A stretch of 64,000 nucleotides of DNA from Phanerodontia chrysosporium (Eukaryota; Basidiomycota; Agaricomycetes; Polyporales; Phanerochaetaceae), in the NCBI GenBank assembly GCA_001910725.1, contig MJGA01000030.1:186001-250000 (forward strand). Direction: 5' to 3'. The notes under the pieces are model-generated. The model saw nothing but the letters and a program-made list of their open reading frames with translations, ran no database searches and had not been told where the DNA came from. Both the position numbers and the translations under genes were made by a program. Shown here piece by piece: positions 11,100-22,474 of this stretch. Every line of letters begins with the position of its first letter. Positions within the stretch are counted from its first letter, which is position 1.

Positions 11100-11600
11100 A
11101 TGCCAACCGACAGACAGATTATACGGAATACGATCGAGAGCATGGTGAGTTGATAGTCACAAATTCGCGGGCAAGAAGGTCTCACCCGTGATTCCCAGCT
11201 TCAGCATCATGGCCGGCCCACACAGGAGCTATCGTACTTCTGGCTGGACGGATTCAAACTCGAGGACCTCGCGAAACCTGTCAAGCTCATAAAAGTCAGT
11301 CCTTGCATATCGCAACGAGTATTCAAAGACCCGAAAACCCGAAAGATCCCACTCATTCACTGGCGCATCTGCGCTATCGTGCCACGCATGGCAAACGGGA
11401 GGCTAACTAGTGGGCACACGCAAGTCATTATCGACACTATCAAGGAGGAGGAAGGCCGCACCTGTCAGATCGCGTAGGCCTCCAACCCATACACGAGTGT
11501 TTCCATTCTGACGCATGCTTTCGTACCCGATCAGGTTACAGTCTTCTCGTGTGCTTTGTGAGACCATATCGTGCCGAACGGTGAAATAGCCTAGGATGGG
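11100..11600 (+). pseudogene. DUF7770-like small protein, 3'-truncated copy
   Basis: Exon 1 (11100-11144, MPTDRQIIRNTIESM) and exon 2 (from 11199) match the intact paralogue on the other arm through LSYFWLDGFKLEDL, IPLIHWRICAIVPRM and a final CQIA. The third exon is degenerate: from about 11522 it drifts, meets a stop at about 11588 and is cut at 11619 by a MITE fragment, losing the last roughly 80 residues present in copy 2. Either a short protein or a dead copy. Family placement is tentative. Confidence 0.6.
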
Positions 11601-11619
11601 CCGGTCCTGAGGATTGAGT

Positions 11620-11686
11620 CGATGTCCGACGCAGTCTCCGAACGGGTGGAGTCCGGGCGCCGCTGGAATGTCGGGGAACGAGACTA
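11620..11686. mobile_element. MITE fragment (3' end)
   Basis: These 67 bp match, with a few changes, the last 67 bp of the complete 162-bp MITE at 13648-13809, including the terminal GGGAACGAGACTA. The 5' part of the element is missing. The fragment sits exactly where the left duplication arm stops matching. Confidence 0.7.
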
Positions 11687-12383
11687 AGTACTATCTTACC
11701 GCGAGCGCGCCCGGTGCCCAGGTTTGCATAATCGCAGCCAGGGCTATGCGGGAGCCCCAGTGCTGCCTGCGTCCGCAGCAGGGACCGGCAGCCGCGCGAC
11801 CTGCGATGCGCACCCGAGCTCACACTGTGCCGCCCCGAGCGCAAGCAGGGCGTGGACGGTTCGGTGCCGCCCCCTTATGGTCCATATGCGGGCAGGTGCA
11901 GCGAGTTGATGTGGCGGCAGGGCACGCCGTCATCCTGCAAGCAATGCTTTGCGTGGCGTGGTTTGGAGCGGCTGGGCGAAGGTGCGAGTGTGCCACGGCG
12001 GGACCTCCGAAGCGTACGAGGGTGCGAGGTGGCCCTCTCGTGGGCGGATCCTGTGCGCATGACTGCTCGGTCGCCATGTGGTCATGTGCAAATACGTCTT
12101 CAAACCGCCGGTGTCGCTGCGAGGGACATGTCCTGCGACGCCGATGCCACTGTCCGGATCGCTGGTATCTCCGATGCATCCTCTGCAGCACAGTCACGTG
12201 GATTATCATTGCGGGCGGTCATTAAGGTATTAGGACTATGGTACGCTAAGGCAAGACTGTCCTTTTTTTTTCAGGTCGTGGAGCATTGTCCAATCATGTC
12301 CGTGAGAGAAGGCGTGAAGAGCTCGTGCAAAGGAGGAAAGCGTCGAAAGCGTGAAACAGAGGGCGTGGAGGATCGTGCGCGGC
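11687..12383. other. Stretch without recognisable gene
   Basis: About 700 bp between the MITE fragment and secreted-protein copy 2. Several open frames exist on both strands because of GC richness but none has motifs or splice continuity. A poly-T run lies at about 12262-12271. Confidence 0.4.
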
Positions 12384-13119
12384 CTAGTAGAGGCCGAGGA
12401 TGTGCAGCTTGACGGGACACACGCGGTGTAGTTGTACCCGTAGCCGTCCGGGCTCGGCTTGTAGATCACGTTCGTCTGCGCGCCGGGGTAGGTGCCGGCG
12501 GGGCAGAGCGAGAAGCTGTCCGTGTCGCCGTTCACAGCGAGCTGCGGGTACGCGCCGTGTGCGGGGTCCGTGTTCGCCTGCGCAGTTGCGTGAGCATCAG
12601 CGGGAGAGGTCAAGAGGAAAAGGAGGACACGCACGACACCGCAAAAGATCTGGACGGGCGGGCCCTGCTCGGGGGTGATGAAGCCGATGGGCTGGCCGGC
12701 GGTGGTGTTGTACGCCTCGGTGACGGCGCCGTACGGGCTCGCGGCGGTGAGGCCGCCGTGCTGGAGGGTGAGCAGCGGGAAGTCGTTGTACGGATACGAC
12801 GCCCACGTCTGCCGCGCGCGTCGCGTCAGTACACGAGCACACGCAAAGGGCGGCGGGGCACGCACCGAGAGGACCTGGAAGGACGCGCCGTCGACGGCGC
12901 CGGCCTGGCCGAGCACGAGCGGCACGCCGGTCTCGTTCGCGTTCGGACCGTCCGTCGCCCACGCGGCGAGCGTGAAGTTGTACGCGACGTCGAACGCGCC
13001 AGGGCCGAGCCCCGCGCACTGCGGGCCGACGGCCGTCTGGCGCGGCGTGTGCGGGCGGGCACGGCGGCGGCCGTGGCGGCGAGCGCGAGGAGGATGCTGC
13101 TGAGGCCGGGGAAGAGCAT
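12384..13119 (-). pseudogene. Small secreted protein, copy 2, with two one-base frameshifts
   Basis: Exons 13119-12866, 12808-12635 and 12577-12384 parallel copy 1. A leader (MLFPGLSSILLALAATAAA) precedes FTLAAWATDG, VLGQAG, SYPYNDFPLLTL and NGDTDSFSLCPAGTY. Exon 1 (254 nt) and exon 3 (194 nt) are each one base short of the phase needed. One loss lies upstream of the QTAVGPQCAG region (about 13045) and one near the C terminus (about 12410). Copy 1 has its loss at a different place, so the breaks are independent. A TATATAA element lies 62 bp upstream. Function unknown; would be secreted if intact. Read strictly, the frame runs on past the family stop into unrelated sequence. Confidence 0.68.
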
Positions 13120-13180
13120 GTTTTGGGGGGAGAGGAGGACAGCGAGGGGGGACGCCGGGTGGAGCAAGTGTCGCCCCCGT

Positions 13181-13187
13181 TTATATA
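13181..13187 (-). promoter_or_regulatory. TATA box of secreted-protein copy 2
   Basis: TATATAA read on the minus strand, 62 bp upstream of the ATG at 13119, followed by a short GC-rich leader. Spacing is normal for a core promoter. Confidence 0.5.
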
Positions 13188-13619
13188 ACGCGTGTTCGGC
13201 CAAGCGCGGCCGCGTCCAGGCGGGGCGTCGCCGATCACCGCCCCCGGCGGGGACGCCCGGAAAGGAAAGGCAGCGCCTATCAATGCGCCACGAAGCCGTC
13301 CGGAGCTGTGCCGTGTCCGCTGCGGTTCGATGCCGAGCCCGGAGCAATAGCAAAGTGCACCTGCCCCTTGATGAGGGCATCACACACAGCCTATTAGGCG
13401 TTCCGGCGGTGACGCTTCACGGCAGCGGGGCACACGGCAGACCTTGGCCGCGCCCGTTCATCACATCGATTAGGCCTGTGCCTTCTATGCCGCTTGTCGA
13501 CGGCATCTCCGCAGGCAGAACGACATTGATATGGCCCGTGCGCATGATGAACCTCTGAATAGCAGAGATGCTTCGTGTAGTAGTTCAATCTGACGAACTG
13601 ATTTCGTTACCAGACCGCG

Positions 13620-13990
13620 TGTGTTTTATGTGACCGTAACATCAGTCTAGTCTCGTTCCCATTCGACACTAACTCCGACAGGTAAACCTTGTCGGCCAGT
13701 GCGTCGGACTTCGAAAGCGAAGTGCACGGAGACTGTCTGCTTCGATATCCGACGCAGTCTCCGAACGGGCGGAGTCCGGGCGCCGCTAGAATGTCTGGGA
13801 ACGAGACTAACATCAGTCTCCTGTAACGGTAGCATCCCCTTCATAACGGTTGACGCCAATACATTGCCGCATTGTAGCTTATAAACCGCGACAGATGTCC
13901 TGTTATATGCGGCAGTATGCACTACACCGATTGATTTCAGCATGAGCATCCTGGTCTACACCGCCATGAATAATTGAGTACTTGTGCTCC
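13620..13990 (+). repeat. Dispersed repeat R1, copy 1 (interrupted by a MITE)
   Basis: Apart from the inserted MITE (13648-13809), this stretch matches 22681-22910. Shared landmarks are GTGTTTTAYGTGAC, GGTAGCATCCCCTTCATAAC and TGCGGCAGTATGCACT. R1 lies beside each MID1 copy, so it may be part of the same duplicated unit. It holds no coding frame I recognise. Confidence 0.7.
13648..13809. mobile_element. 162-bp MITE with 9-bp target duplication (Mutator-like)
   Basis: The ends form an inverted repeat, TAGTCTCGTTCCCA against GGGAACGAGACTA. The direct repeat ACATCAGTC flanks it (13639-13647 and 13810-13818). A related R1 repeat at about 22700 has the same flanks without the insert, an empty-site paralogue. 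A 9-bp duplication suggests a Mutator-like transposase acting in trans. There is no coding capacity. Confidence 0.82.
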
Positions 13991-14399
13991 AACAGTTCTC
14001 GGTGCAGAGCAAAGACAGACCACCTGGCTGATCGCAGCAGGCACCTGTCCTCCACCGCCGTCTCTTCTGTGAACAAGCGACACAGCCCCAGAAGGCCGCA
14101 TCAGCCTTCGCGCACGCACGACGGCGCGCAGAGGCAGGGCCACGACTCCTCGTCCTCCGCTCGCCCATGGGCGAGGACGCCGTCGCACGGCTGCTGCGAC
14201 GAGACGGTGCGTGGCAGGCGCCTCTGTCGGTCCTGCGGCGGACGATGCCTTGCGCAGGACGGAGTCGAGGGCGCCCGGATGCCGTAGGTCGTGGTGCACG
14301 CTGGCTATTGCCGGCCTGCCGTACGAGACCGCCGAAGAGTTGGCACGGCCATCGTGGTCCCTTGCCATGCGCATATGACGGCACACGAGTGCCGCGCTA

Positions 14400-15796
14400 T
14401 GAAAGAAAGAACGGAAGAACGCACATCGTCCATTGCCCAGATCCATAAAAATACACACAAAACCCGTCTCCCATTCGCGCGTTACCCCGCATTGCACCAC
14501 ACGTTCCCCCACCGGTCCTGCGCGACACCAGTGACGCCGTGGCCCTGCACGCCCTCCGCGCCGCTGTCGATGAAGCCGACGCCGTAGCTCGCGGCGGCGT
14601 TGAAGCGCGGGACGGGGCACGCGAAGCCCATGCTGTTCGGGCACGCGCGGTCGACGGCCGTGCACGTCTCGAGGCACGGCAGCAGCGCCGTGTACGGCTG
14701 CGCGAACGGCGGCAGGCCCGGGCTGCGCGGCACCGCCGACGCGGCCTGCGGCGCGAGCGCCGACGTCGGCTTCAGCGGCACCTGCGCCTGCGCCCCAGTG
14801 TCGCCGCCGGGCGCGGGCACGGGCGCGTCGACGGCCTCGGCACAGCGCGGGAACCAGATCGCGCAGAGCCACGCGCGGTACGCCGCCTGGCAGTCCGCGC
14901 ACGACACGAGCGGGCTGTACTCGTCGCGCCCGCAGGGGAACGTGAGCAGCGACGTCGTAAAGTTCGAGAGCACCTCGAGCAGCGGCGCGGTCACGCTCGC
15001 GGGCAATGTGCGCGCCGTGTGTGCGCCCGCAGGGCCTGTCGCCCCGCCGATCGGCACCGCGTACGCGATCGACGGGCAGTACGGCAGCGAGTGCACGAGC
15101 GGGCACGCGAAGGTTGCTGCGGGTCCGTCAGCGCGGCCGCAGTGCTGTGAGCGCAGGGAGACCCACCAGACTTGGTGACAAAGTTGATGGCCTGCGTGAC
15201 CTTGGTGTCGTTGAGCACGACGTAGGCGGTGTAGTTCGTCTGCGGCTGCAGCCCGTTGAGCAGCCACTGCCAGCGCCAGCCGGCGCTGTCCTTGAGCCAG
15301 AGCCCGTCGTCTGCGCTGCTCCTGTCGTCGAGCAGGATGCTCCCCTTGACCGCGCCCGCGCCCGCGGCTGCGCGCAGCCCACAGCCCGTGAGCGGGAGCG
15401 CTGCCGCGGCAAGCGCAGACGTAGGCGCGACAAAGACCGAGGCGTTGATGGGCAGCGTGGGCGCCGAGGGCAGCGAGAGGTTCGCTGGTGGGAGCGTGTA
15501 GTTTGGGTACGTCGGCACGTCCGGGGGCGGCGCGGGAACGAGCGGGGGCGAGAAGAGCAGCGCCTGGTTGTTCGTGGAGTCGCCGAGCAGCGGGAACGTG
15601 TCCGTGACGTTGTGCATCGCGTCTGTGTGTGGTAGGTCAGCGGCACGACACTGCAGGCAACAGTCGCCACGCACCGTCGGGAGACACGCCGACCTCGAAC
15701 GGGACCTGGCCCGCGCCCTGCACCGCGAGGACGCCGCCGTCCCGCAGCGCACCTGTCCACCACCCGTAGCCGTCCCCGCCAACGACAAGCTCCCAG
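14400..15796 (-). repeat. Direct duplication containing MID1, truncated copy
   Basis: This segment matches 23650-25049 in the same orientation with few differences, including the 3' flank (AAAAATACACACAAAACC). The match ends at about 15796, inside exon 1 of the gene, beyond which the sequence is unrelated. Confidence 0.85.
14482..15796 (-). pseudogene. MID1 Ca2+-channel subunit, 5'-truncated copy
   Basis: Exons 2 and 3 (15628-15173 and 15122-14482) are intact and nearly identical to the functional copy at 23727-25331. Exon 1 is cut at about 15796, so the signal peptide and roughly the first 90 residues are gone. The visible remainder starts near WELVVGGDGYGWW. Without a leader the product could not enter the secretory pathway. 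The strong identity of the remaining exons argues for a recent duplication. Sequence upstream of the break is GC-rich decayed DNA with no replacement start exon that I can find. Confidence 0.8.
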
Positions 15797-18700
15797 ACGA
15801 CGCTGCTCAGGGGAGGAAGACGAGGAGACAGTAGCCGCGGGCGCCAATCAGGCCCGCGAGTTGGCGTGGTTCGCCGGTCGCGCGTCGATCGTTGCGAGCT
15901 ACAAACGAACCTCTGCGACCAAGATTTTCAAAAAAAACCGGCGCTGGAAGCTCTGAAAACGTCGCACTGGGTGGCTACAAGGTACGCTAGGTCTCCAGCA
16001 AGGTACGCTATTCCTTCACGCTTTTTCTATTCCACGACAACTCTCGCTCGCAGACCACACCACAGCTCGCTCCCGCCTGCACCCGAGCCGTGCAGGCTCC
16101 TCGCGCTTGCCGCCGCCAAGGTCAGCTTCGATGCACAGAAAGCTTGCACACAGCTCGCGGGACGTCGAAAAATCGAATCAGGATTTCAGCCGTGACCGCA
16201 AGCCGTGCCGTCGCCCATGCTGCTCCAGCAACGCGGCCTCCCGGGAGAACAGCCCCGCGGCGCGACATCGAACACGCCGACATCCCGAGTGCGCCCACGG
16301 CGAACGACTCCAGGTCGGCAGTCCCACGTTTGCCTCTCCTCGCCGACACCCCCCTTGCGCGCCCGTGCCTGCGCTCTCGAGTCGATCTCGGCTCGGCGTC
16401 CTTCCCGCCGAGCCCATGGCTCGCACTCGAGCAGCGGCACCGGTGACGTCCTTGAAAACACCGGCTGTCATTGTCCAGGGCCGCCCGCGCCTCCTTCGCC
16501 AACTTGAACTCGGCGGCTGTGTCGTCGTCTTCGTGCCACCGCACTGCGACCCGCAGCTGGCAGAGCCCGACCGCAACCGCACTCGCCTCGCCAGACGTGA
16601 ACATGTCGACACCCAGGCGGCGGCCTCGAACGCGTGCCTGCCCCCTGCCGAAACGTCGTCCTCGCGCCGATCCACCGCGCCCATGGCACCTGCACGACGG
16701 TGCAAGTCTGGCCTCCGGTCCCCACGGCGTCTGCTTCCCTGGCGCAGCACGCTTCTTGGCGCCTTCAAACCGCGAGCCAACGTCCGAGCCAACGGCCTCG
16801 TGTCCGAACGTGCGCTGCCAACCTCGATCGAATGGCGGCGCGGTGACCTGAGCTAGTCGCGGCAGACGTCGTGACCTCGTGCACGACGCTGGACAGGCGT
16901 TCGCAGGACGTCCAACTCTTGCGTCGGCATCGTCTCGACGTTCGTGGTCGCGTCGGACGCGCCGCTTCGCGGGAGTCCAAAAATCGAGTCGAGGCACGGC
17001 GCGGCGCAGCGCAGCTACGTCGAAGGCCGAGGACGCTTGCCTGATGCAGACGGCTCGTGAGACGTCCAAATCTCGGCGCTGACCACGCCCGTCCAAGTCT
17101 TCAGTGGATCCCAGCTCGACGTCTGCGCACTGGCACCGGCGGACGCTGTCTCGGTGTGACGTCGTCGAAAAGGCCGGCTACCTTTTAGCAGGGCCGACCA
17201 CGCTTCCTTCGCCAGACGTCGAGATATCGACTCAAACGTCGGCGGCCGTCAGCGAGCGGCGCTTTGGACGACGATGCGCGGTCTCCGTCTGCTGGTGTGC
17301 CGTCGTCTCCACGCCGCGCAGCCTTGACGCCCAGAAGGAAAGCTCTCTGGAGTAGTAGATGTCGCCAAATGCGGGCGGCTCACAGGCGTCCAGGTCCAGA
17401 GTTGGAACCGGCTCGACGTTTGCGCCTCGCCTTGCATGGCGGCGTCGTAGTCGATCAAAACGGCCGGCTTCGCGGAAAGCCTAAAAATCGACTTTCGAGG
17501 CGGCGGTTCGCGGGACGTCCGAATATCGAGTTGGCGTTCGCCTCGGCGTTGGCGGCGGCATCAGCGGATATCAGGGACGTCGGCCGTTGTCGTGTGAAGC
17601 AATCAAATTCACGGGAAGTCGAAAAGTCGAGGCAGCACGCGCTGGCATGGTTGCGAGCCAGGGCGATGTGCGTCGGCCGCCGGAACGCAAACTCTGTCGT
17701 CGAAGCTGCACTCGGTGTCGACGCGTCGGAGGGCAAGGGGCACGCCGGATGTGACGGGCTAGTCACGGTGAGTGTCGGTTTCCTGCAAGCACGGCGCGCT
17801 GTAGCTCACCTGCCGACCGACAGATCGTGCGTGGGCCACCATGGTGGTCGAGGAGCAAAGCGCAAAACGAGCACTTCGGCATGCCAAGCGGCCCAACCCG
17901 CAACTCTCGGTCGCAATCGCACCGTCAGCGGGCGCCAGCACCGCTTGATGCAGCCCCACTGGACACGTACACGCGGAGCCTCCGGATGTACATGCTGCCG
18001 CCAGACGCGATGCGGCGTGCATTTTTCCACGCCAGCAGAAAGTTCCGCTAGAAGCGAACACCGTCTCCGCGCGCGCCCCTCCAGATCCAGCGGCGGCTCC
18101 GCCCGCTCTCGACCGCCGAGCGAGCGTCGCATCTGCACGCATCTGTGCCGCCGCTCGCTTCAGCTGCCCGTCGGTGCCACGCTCGACGCGCAGGCTCAGG
18201 AACGAAACGATCAGGGCTCGCAGGGACTGCTTCGGCTGTAGACAACGGTGGGTGCGGTGCACTCGGCAGACCGACGGTGTCGTTCATGGATTAAACATTT
18301 CAGGCACGCTCAAGGAACTGGCTGAGCCGCCAAGGGTCACTGCCTCGTTTCGACGGTTCGAGCTGCCCAAGAATAGCTCCAGCGACGTACTGCTACAAGG
18401 TACGCTGTTCATGTACACCTCTGCCCGAATGCCAACCTCACCCATTCGCTCACCAGACGTCTCAGTGCGCCGTCAAACACACTGCGGCATTATGGCGCAA
18501 GGCTGGACGCGTCGATTGGCTGGCCTCGCATCGACACACTGGGCAGCAGCGACTGCCAGAGGCATCGGACCATGCCGGCGCCCGACACGCTTGCAGGCAC
18601 CCATTGCAGGCTGGGTGAAATCGGCCAGCCATGCACTCCTTCTGCCTTGCTCGCCGCACGTCGAGCGTCGCGCCGTGTCTTCTGACGGCGCTGCACTGTT

Positions 18701-20863
18701 TTAGCCGACGGTGCCATGCTGGCTGTCGGGAGATCAACGAACCCCTCGACTCGGAGTATGTGCCGGCAAGAAGGCCGTGAACGTCGACGCGGAACAGAGG
18801 CCACGACGTAAGACAGGACAGCAAATACTCGATGCCGAGATTGCGCCAGACGGGTGTTATGGGAAGCCTGGCCGATCAGCACTCGAACGCGGCTATCTGC
18901 ATACTCAGTATCACCCGTTAAAGTGGCTGCTCGTGTGTCCGCGGTGCTCGCAGAAAGGTGGCAGGGGCTTCGGGTTTATGGCCGGGGTCATGGAGGACGT
19001 CCAAGATTAGATTTGTCGTGCGTACCGACGTGCAGCGACAGCTACAATTTCAATCAGGACATCGTCGTGAACTTGCAGGACAGACACAACGACGGCGAGA
19101 CAGCAAAAGGCCGGATTCGCTCTCGAACGCGGGCCGCGTCTCTAGCAGGCAACGCTCTTACAAAGGCACGGAGCGGGAGAACAGCAATTCCACTGGTGGC
19201 GTGTCCGGTTCGGACGACGGTGAAAAAATGTATTTCGCGCTGAGACGTAAACACCGGCTCGAGCGGGCACGGTGATCGTCCAGTCCTCTCCTCGTGGGCG
19301 ACGGCACGTCTGTACAGGCAGCAATTGAAGTCTTCGTGCCTGCAGCCACACGCTTGCGAAGGCGCAATAAACCTCACGCCGAGCCAACGTCAAAATCCCG
19401 GTACGCTCCCGCCGTGTGTCTCGCGCCTGACATTGCTGATCTCATCGTCGTTTCAAGCAACCTGCTGCTTCTCTTACGGGTGTACTGCTGTGAACGGGGC
19501 TCGACTTGCCGTTCATCCAATCACAAAGCCCAATCAACGTGTCAGAACTTTATGACGGCGGGCCGTCTCGTCGCCTTCCGTGCGAACTTGGCTGAGAGCC
19601 CATCGCAGCACGCTACGTATTTCGCGACCCTGAGCTCGCTGCGCCCGACGCTAGCACGAACCATCCAACAGTTTCTCGCGTGCAGCAAAGCCGAGGTGCC
19701 CAGATGCCGATTCGACGGTCACAATCCCGTAGCCCGAACCTTTGCGCTGGCACTCCCGACATGCACCCCTGCCCACCCGCTTCGCGTGACATTGTCAAAG
19801 TCATTCCAGCAGACGGCGCAAGGCTTACCGTGGCGGTTGGACGCTTGGCACCCTCGCGCACCCGCCGCAAGCGCGCCACACTCGGAGTCCTACTGGAAGT
19901 GCTGGGGAGCTGGGCCTCGTGCTGCCGGTCGCTGTGGTCAGGCCGTCCGCAGGGCGTCGAAAGAGCGAGCTTTTGAGTGGTTGTTCCGTTCGCACACCAC
20001 CAATGTCGACTAGATGGCTGGCCGGCCTCCGGCTGACACACCGGGTAGTAGCGGGCTACCAAACGCGGTGGACGGCGTCGACACCTGGTATCACAAGCAC
20101 CCGTTGTGGCTGGGCGACGTTGAGCCACCCGCGCGCGTCCGCTTGAATCGGCTGGTTGGGCGACATCGCGATGTTCGGCAGATGGTGCCCTGAGGAACCC
20201 GCTGCGCGCGCCCCGGCTGGAAGACAGCGGATGGCAACACGGCCCCGGGCATCGCAGCGAGCGACGGGACGGCGGCCGCTCGAGGCTCAAGACTGTGCCT
20301 GATGGACGGCATGGGGGCGGTTTGCAAGTCGGCGCAGGAACAGACGTGTGGCGACACAGTCAGGAGCCTTCCCACCAACCTGCTAGGCGGACGTAGCGAC
20401 CGCGGGACGGCGATAGGCCAAAGTTCCGCTGGGACGCGGGCAATGCTGTCCCGCCGAACGGGTGGTGATCATCGGCAAAGCCGAACAGAGGGTTCGCCGG
20501 CGGAGTGGTGACTTCGCAGGATGGCGCAAGTTCGAATTCGCTCTGGGTCATTGACGGCAGTTCGTTGGGTAGGCCGTGTCAAATCAGCTGTCGTCATGTC
20601 GTCGAGCTGTTGCAGCCCTTTTGTGTCTGTGTGAGGTCGGTAACGAGCTTCTTTGCAGCACAAACACACAGCTCACCGAAGAATGGGCCCGTAGACATCA
20701 TAGGAGTCTGCCGCCGCGTCGCCGAACACGGAGGAGGCCAGGACTCGGACGTGAGCAGAGAAGATTGTGCTCGCATGCACGCACAGATCCGGCTCAAAGG
20801 TAATCACCGCAGACCCTAGACCTACTACTCACGTTTCTACACAGAACAGCCCAACAAGCTCAT
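15797..20863. repeat. Gene-free GC-rich block of decayed repeats
   Basis: This 5-kb block has no splice-consistent gene on either strand. A degenerate unit recurs: GAAAAnnCCGGCT followed by AGGGCCG and CTTCGCCA appears at about 16455 and 17166, and part of it at about 17454. Words like CGGGACGTCCGAATATCGA occur near 16150, 16970, 17060, 17213, 17511 and 17610. A CAAGGTACGCT word occurs near 15979, 15999 and 18394. Long open frames on both strands (for example 16122-17096 and 17264-18241) follow from GC content and overlap antisense. It looks like an old, mutated tandem or nested repeat rather than genes. Confidence 0.55.
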
Positions 20864-21673
20864 TCACACGTGCCTACGTCTCTTCCGCAGAGGCTCGCCG
20901 TCCTCCGTCACCCGAGGGAGCGGCCGGTCCTCGATACAGTCTGTCCGCCGCCCTGACACCACGGTGTGCTTTGCCGCGCCGAGATACTTTGACCGCGTCT
21001 CGAGCGGCCGAGCCGGACGCTTACCGACATCGATGCGTTTCGGCTCCTGCGCCAGCATCGCCCGCGGCTTTAGCTCCAAAACCTCCATCGCCTGTACCTC
21101 TGCCTCCGTCATCCGCTCGAAGCGTGTGTACCCCGTCCGCCACCCGGTCACGAGCAGCTCGAGCACGTCCACCCGGCTAAAGTTGCTCGGAGCGTCAAAG
21201 TGGACCGCTTCCTCGGGGTATCCGTGCAGGACGACCTTGTGCTCGGTCGACACACGCAGCGTCCCGTTGTCCGTCTTGGTCCAGATCATCTCCGCGTCGG
21301 GCTTCCCACTCGCTTCGCCTACAGCACTGTCATCAAAACTCGGAAAAGGCGCACAGTCTCACGGGTGAGGCACTCACGGAGGGACAGCGTCGCCAGCTCC
21401 GTGATCTCGTGGCGCGTCTCGGTCAGGCTCGCCAAGGACGGTTTCTGCTCTGGGCGTGCGTACGCGAGGTGAGCATGCATGTGCGGTCTGACACTCGAGA
21501 GCTGTACCTTTCTTGCCATCTTTGTCCTTCGGCGTGCGCGAGGCCCGTGGCCGCTTCCGAGTCTGTGCCTGGTTGCAGAGGTGCTCGTCATGGAGAATGC
21601 GGCCCTCGGAGAGCGAGACGAGCTGGACAGGCATGTTGGCGTCGATTGCGGACACATCCCTGAATATATACAT
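20864..21673 (-). CDS. Unrecognised nuclear-type protein
   Basis: Three exons (21673-21508, 21449-21378, 21318-20864) join in phase to 230 residues with consensus splice sites (for example gtgagt at 21377). The protein has a basic stretch, KRPRASRTPKDKDGKK, then SLTETRHEITELATLSLRE and VELLVTGWRTGYTRFERM-like helices, ending in RKRRRHV. Two basic clusters suggest nuclear localisation, which is inference. I do not recognise a family. The first ATG (21673) is close behind an in-frame stop, and the frame around it (EEMYIFRDVS) reads like the inside of a protein. The gene may therefore be the 3' remnant of something longer. It stands isolated between the decayed block and SINE-like repeats. Confidence 0.6.
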
Positions 21674-21804
21674 TTCTTCTCGAGAGCCATCCGCGTGTCA
21701 GTGCTTGGTCGGATGCCGCAAAGGTTGTGTAGCAACCCGCAACTGCAGAAGCCATGATTGGCGGCCTGTCGGGTGTGCTCGCCGACGCCGTCGAGGCTAA
21801 GGTT

Positions 21805-22015
21805 TCAGTTCACCGGATTAGCCACGCCCCGTACATTCAGCGTAGGCGGATTATCCGGTTGGCCGGCGCTTGTAGTGGCTAATCCGCTGCGTCGCCCGTC
21901 TGTTTCGCCTGCAATAAATAAATTGGCTCGGCCGGGAATCGAACTCAGGCAGAGCACGGGCAAAATAAGAGCAACCCGTGCGCATACCACTGCGCAACTA
22001 ATCCATATTTTCTAG
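21805..22015 (-). mobile_element. SINE-like element, copy 1
   Basis: On the minus strand the element begins with a tRNA-like head: TTGCGCAGTGGTATGCGC resembles the D arm with Pol III box A, and GAGTTCGATTCCC the T arm with box B. It ends in a tail, TGAATGTACGGGGCGTGG followed by ACCGGTGAACTGAA. The same tail ends copy 2, whose head is different. The acceptor and T stems do not fold cleanly, so it is not a working tRNA. Confidence 0.6.
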
Positions 22016-22474
22016 CTCTATGTAGTAAATATATACTCGTGTTGCGCACCTTCGAGGCGGCTCAGCCGGCACTTCTGGCTTAGGCACGCCCCGCTCCGGC
22101 GCCTGCTGGCTCCGCCCCAGCGGCTAGTGCCAGGGGTCCAGTCAACTGCCCATTGGGACACTCGACCGTGGCTGCGCCTAGTGCCAGACCGCCTGATCAC
22201 CTGCTCAGCGTTACACACCGCTGTTGTCAGCTCTGGTGGGTGTTCTGCTCCTCGGTTATAGTCTGATATCATATATACTGTTGCACTGCAGGGGCGGCAC
22301 CCCCTAATATCACCCTATATACATTTGAGCCAGCTGTAGCCTGTGAGCTGCTCTTGCCATACTTGGCGTGCGTGAGGATGAGGCGCTCAGCGGATTATCC
22401 AGCGTGAGCGCCCGGTGGATGATCCAGAGAGCTGAGGCATTGCGGACACATGATATTTAAAATAGCCGCTTTAT

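Larger units (their letters stand above)
8565..11619 (+). repeat. Left arm of a roughly 3-kb inverted duplication
   Basis: From the exon 1/intron 1 border of secreted-protein copy 1 to about 11619, the sequence recurs in reverse complement at about 29530-32848. For example, the block at 9055-9125 matches the complement of about 32275-32345 with only isolated differences. The arm carries the 3' exons of the secreted gene, a phosphotransferase-like gene and the start of a small unknown gene, in the same order as the other arm. It ends where a MITE fragment begins (11620). Confidence 0.85.

Noticed and set aside
13937..15106. 389-codon minus-strand frame overlapping MID1
   Set aside because: It is the wrong frame of MID1 exon 3; the equivalent frame in the intact MID1 copy is also open, which follows from codon composition.
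16122..17096. 324-codon open frame on the minus strand in the decayed block
   Set aside because: Arg/Ala-rich without any motif, overlapped by long open frames on the other strand; explained by high GC and lack of TA-rich stops.
17264..18241. 325-codon open frame on the plus strand
   Set aside because: Same compositional reason; no homologous motif, splice signal or promoter.
21920..22015. Functional tRNA gene on the minus strand
   Set aside because: Boxes A and B are present but acceptor and T stems do not pair; shared tail with 22475-22670 makes a SINE-like element the better reading.
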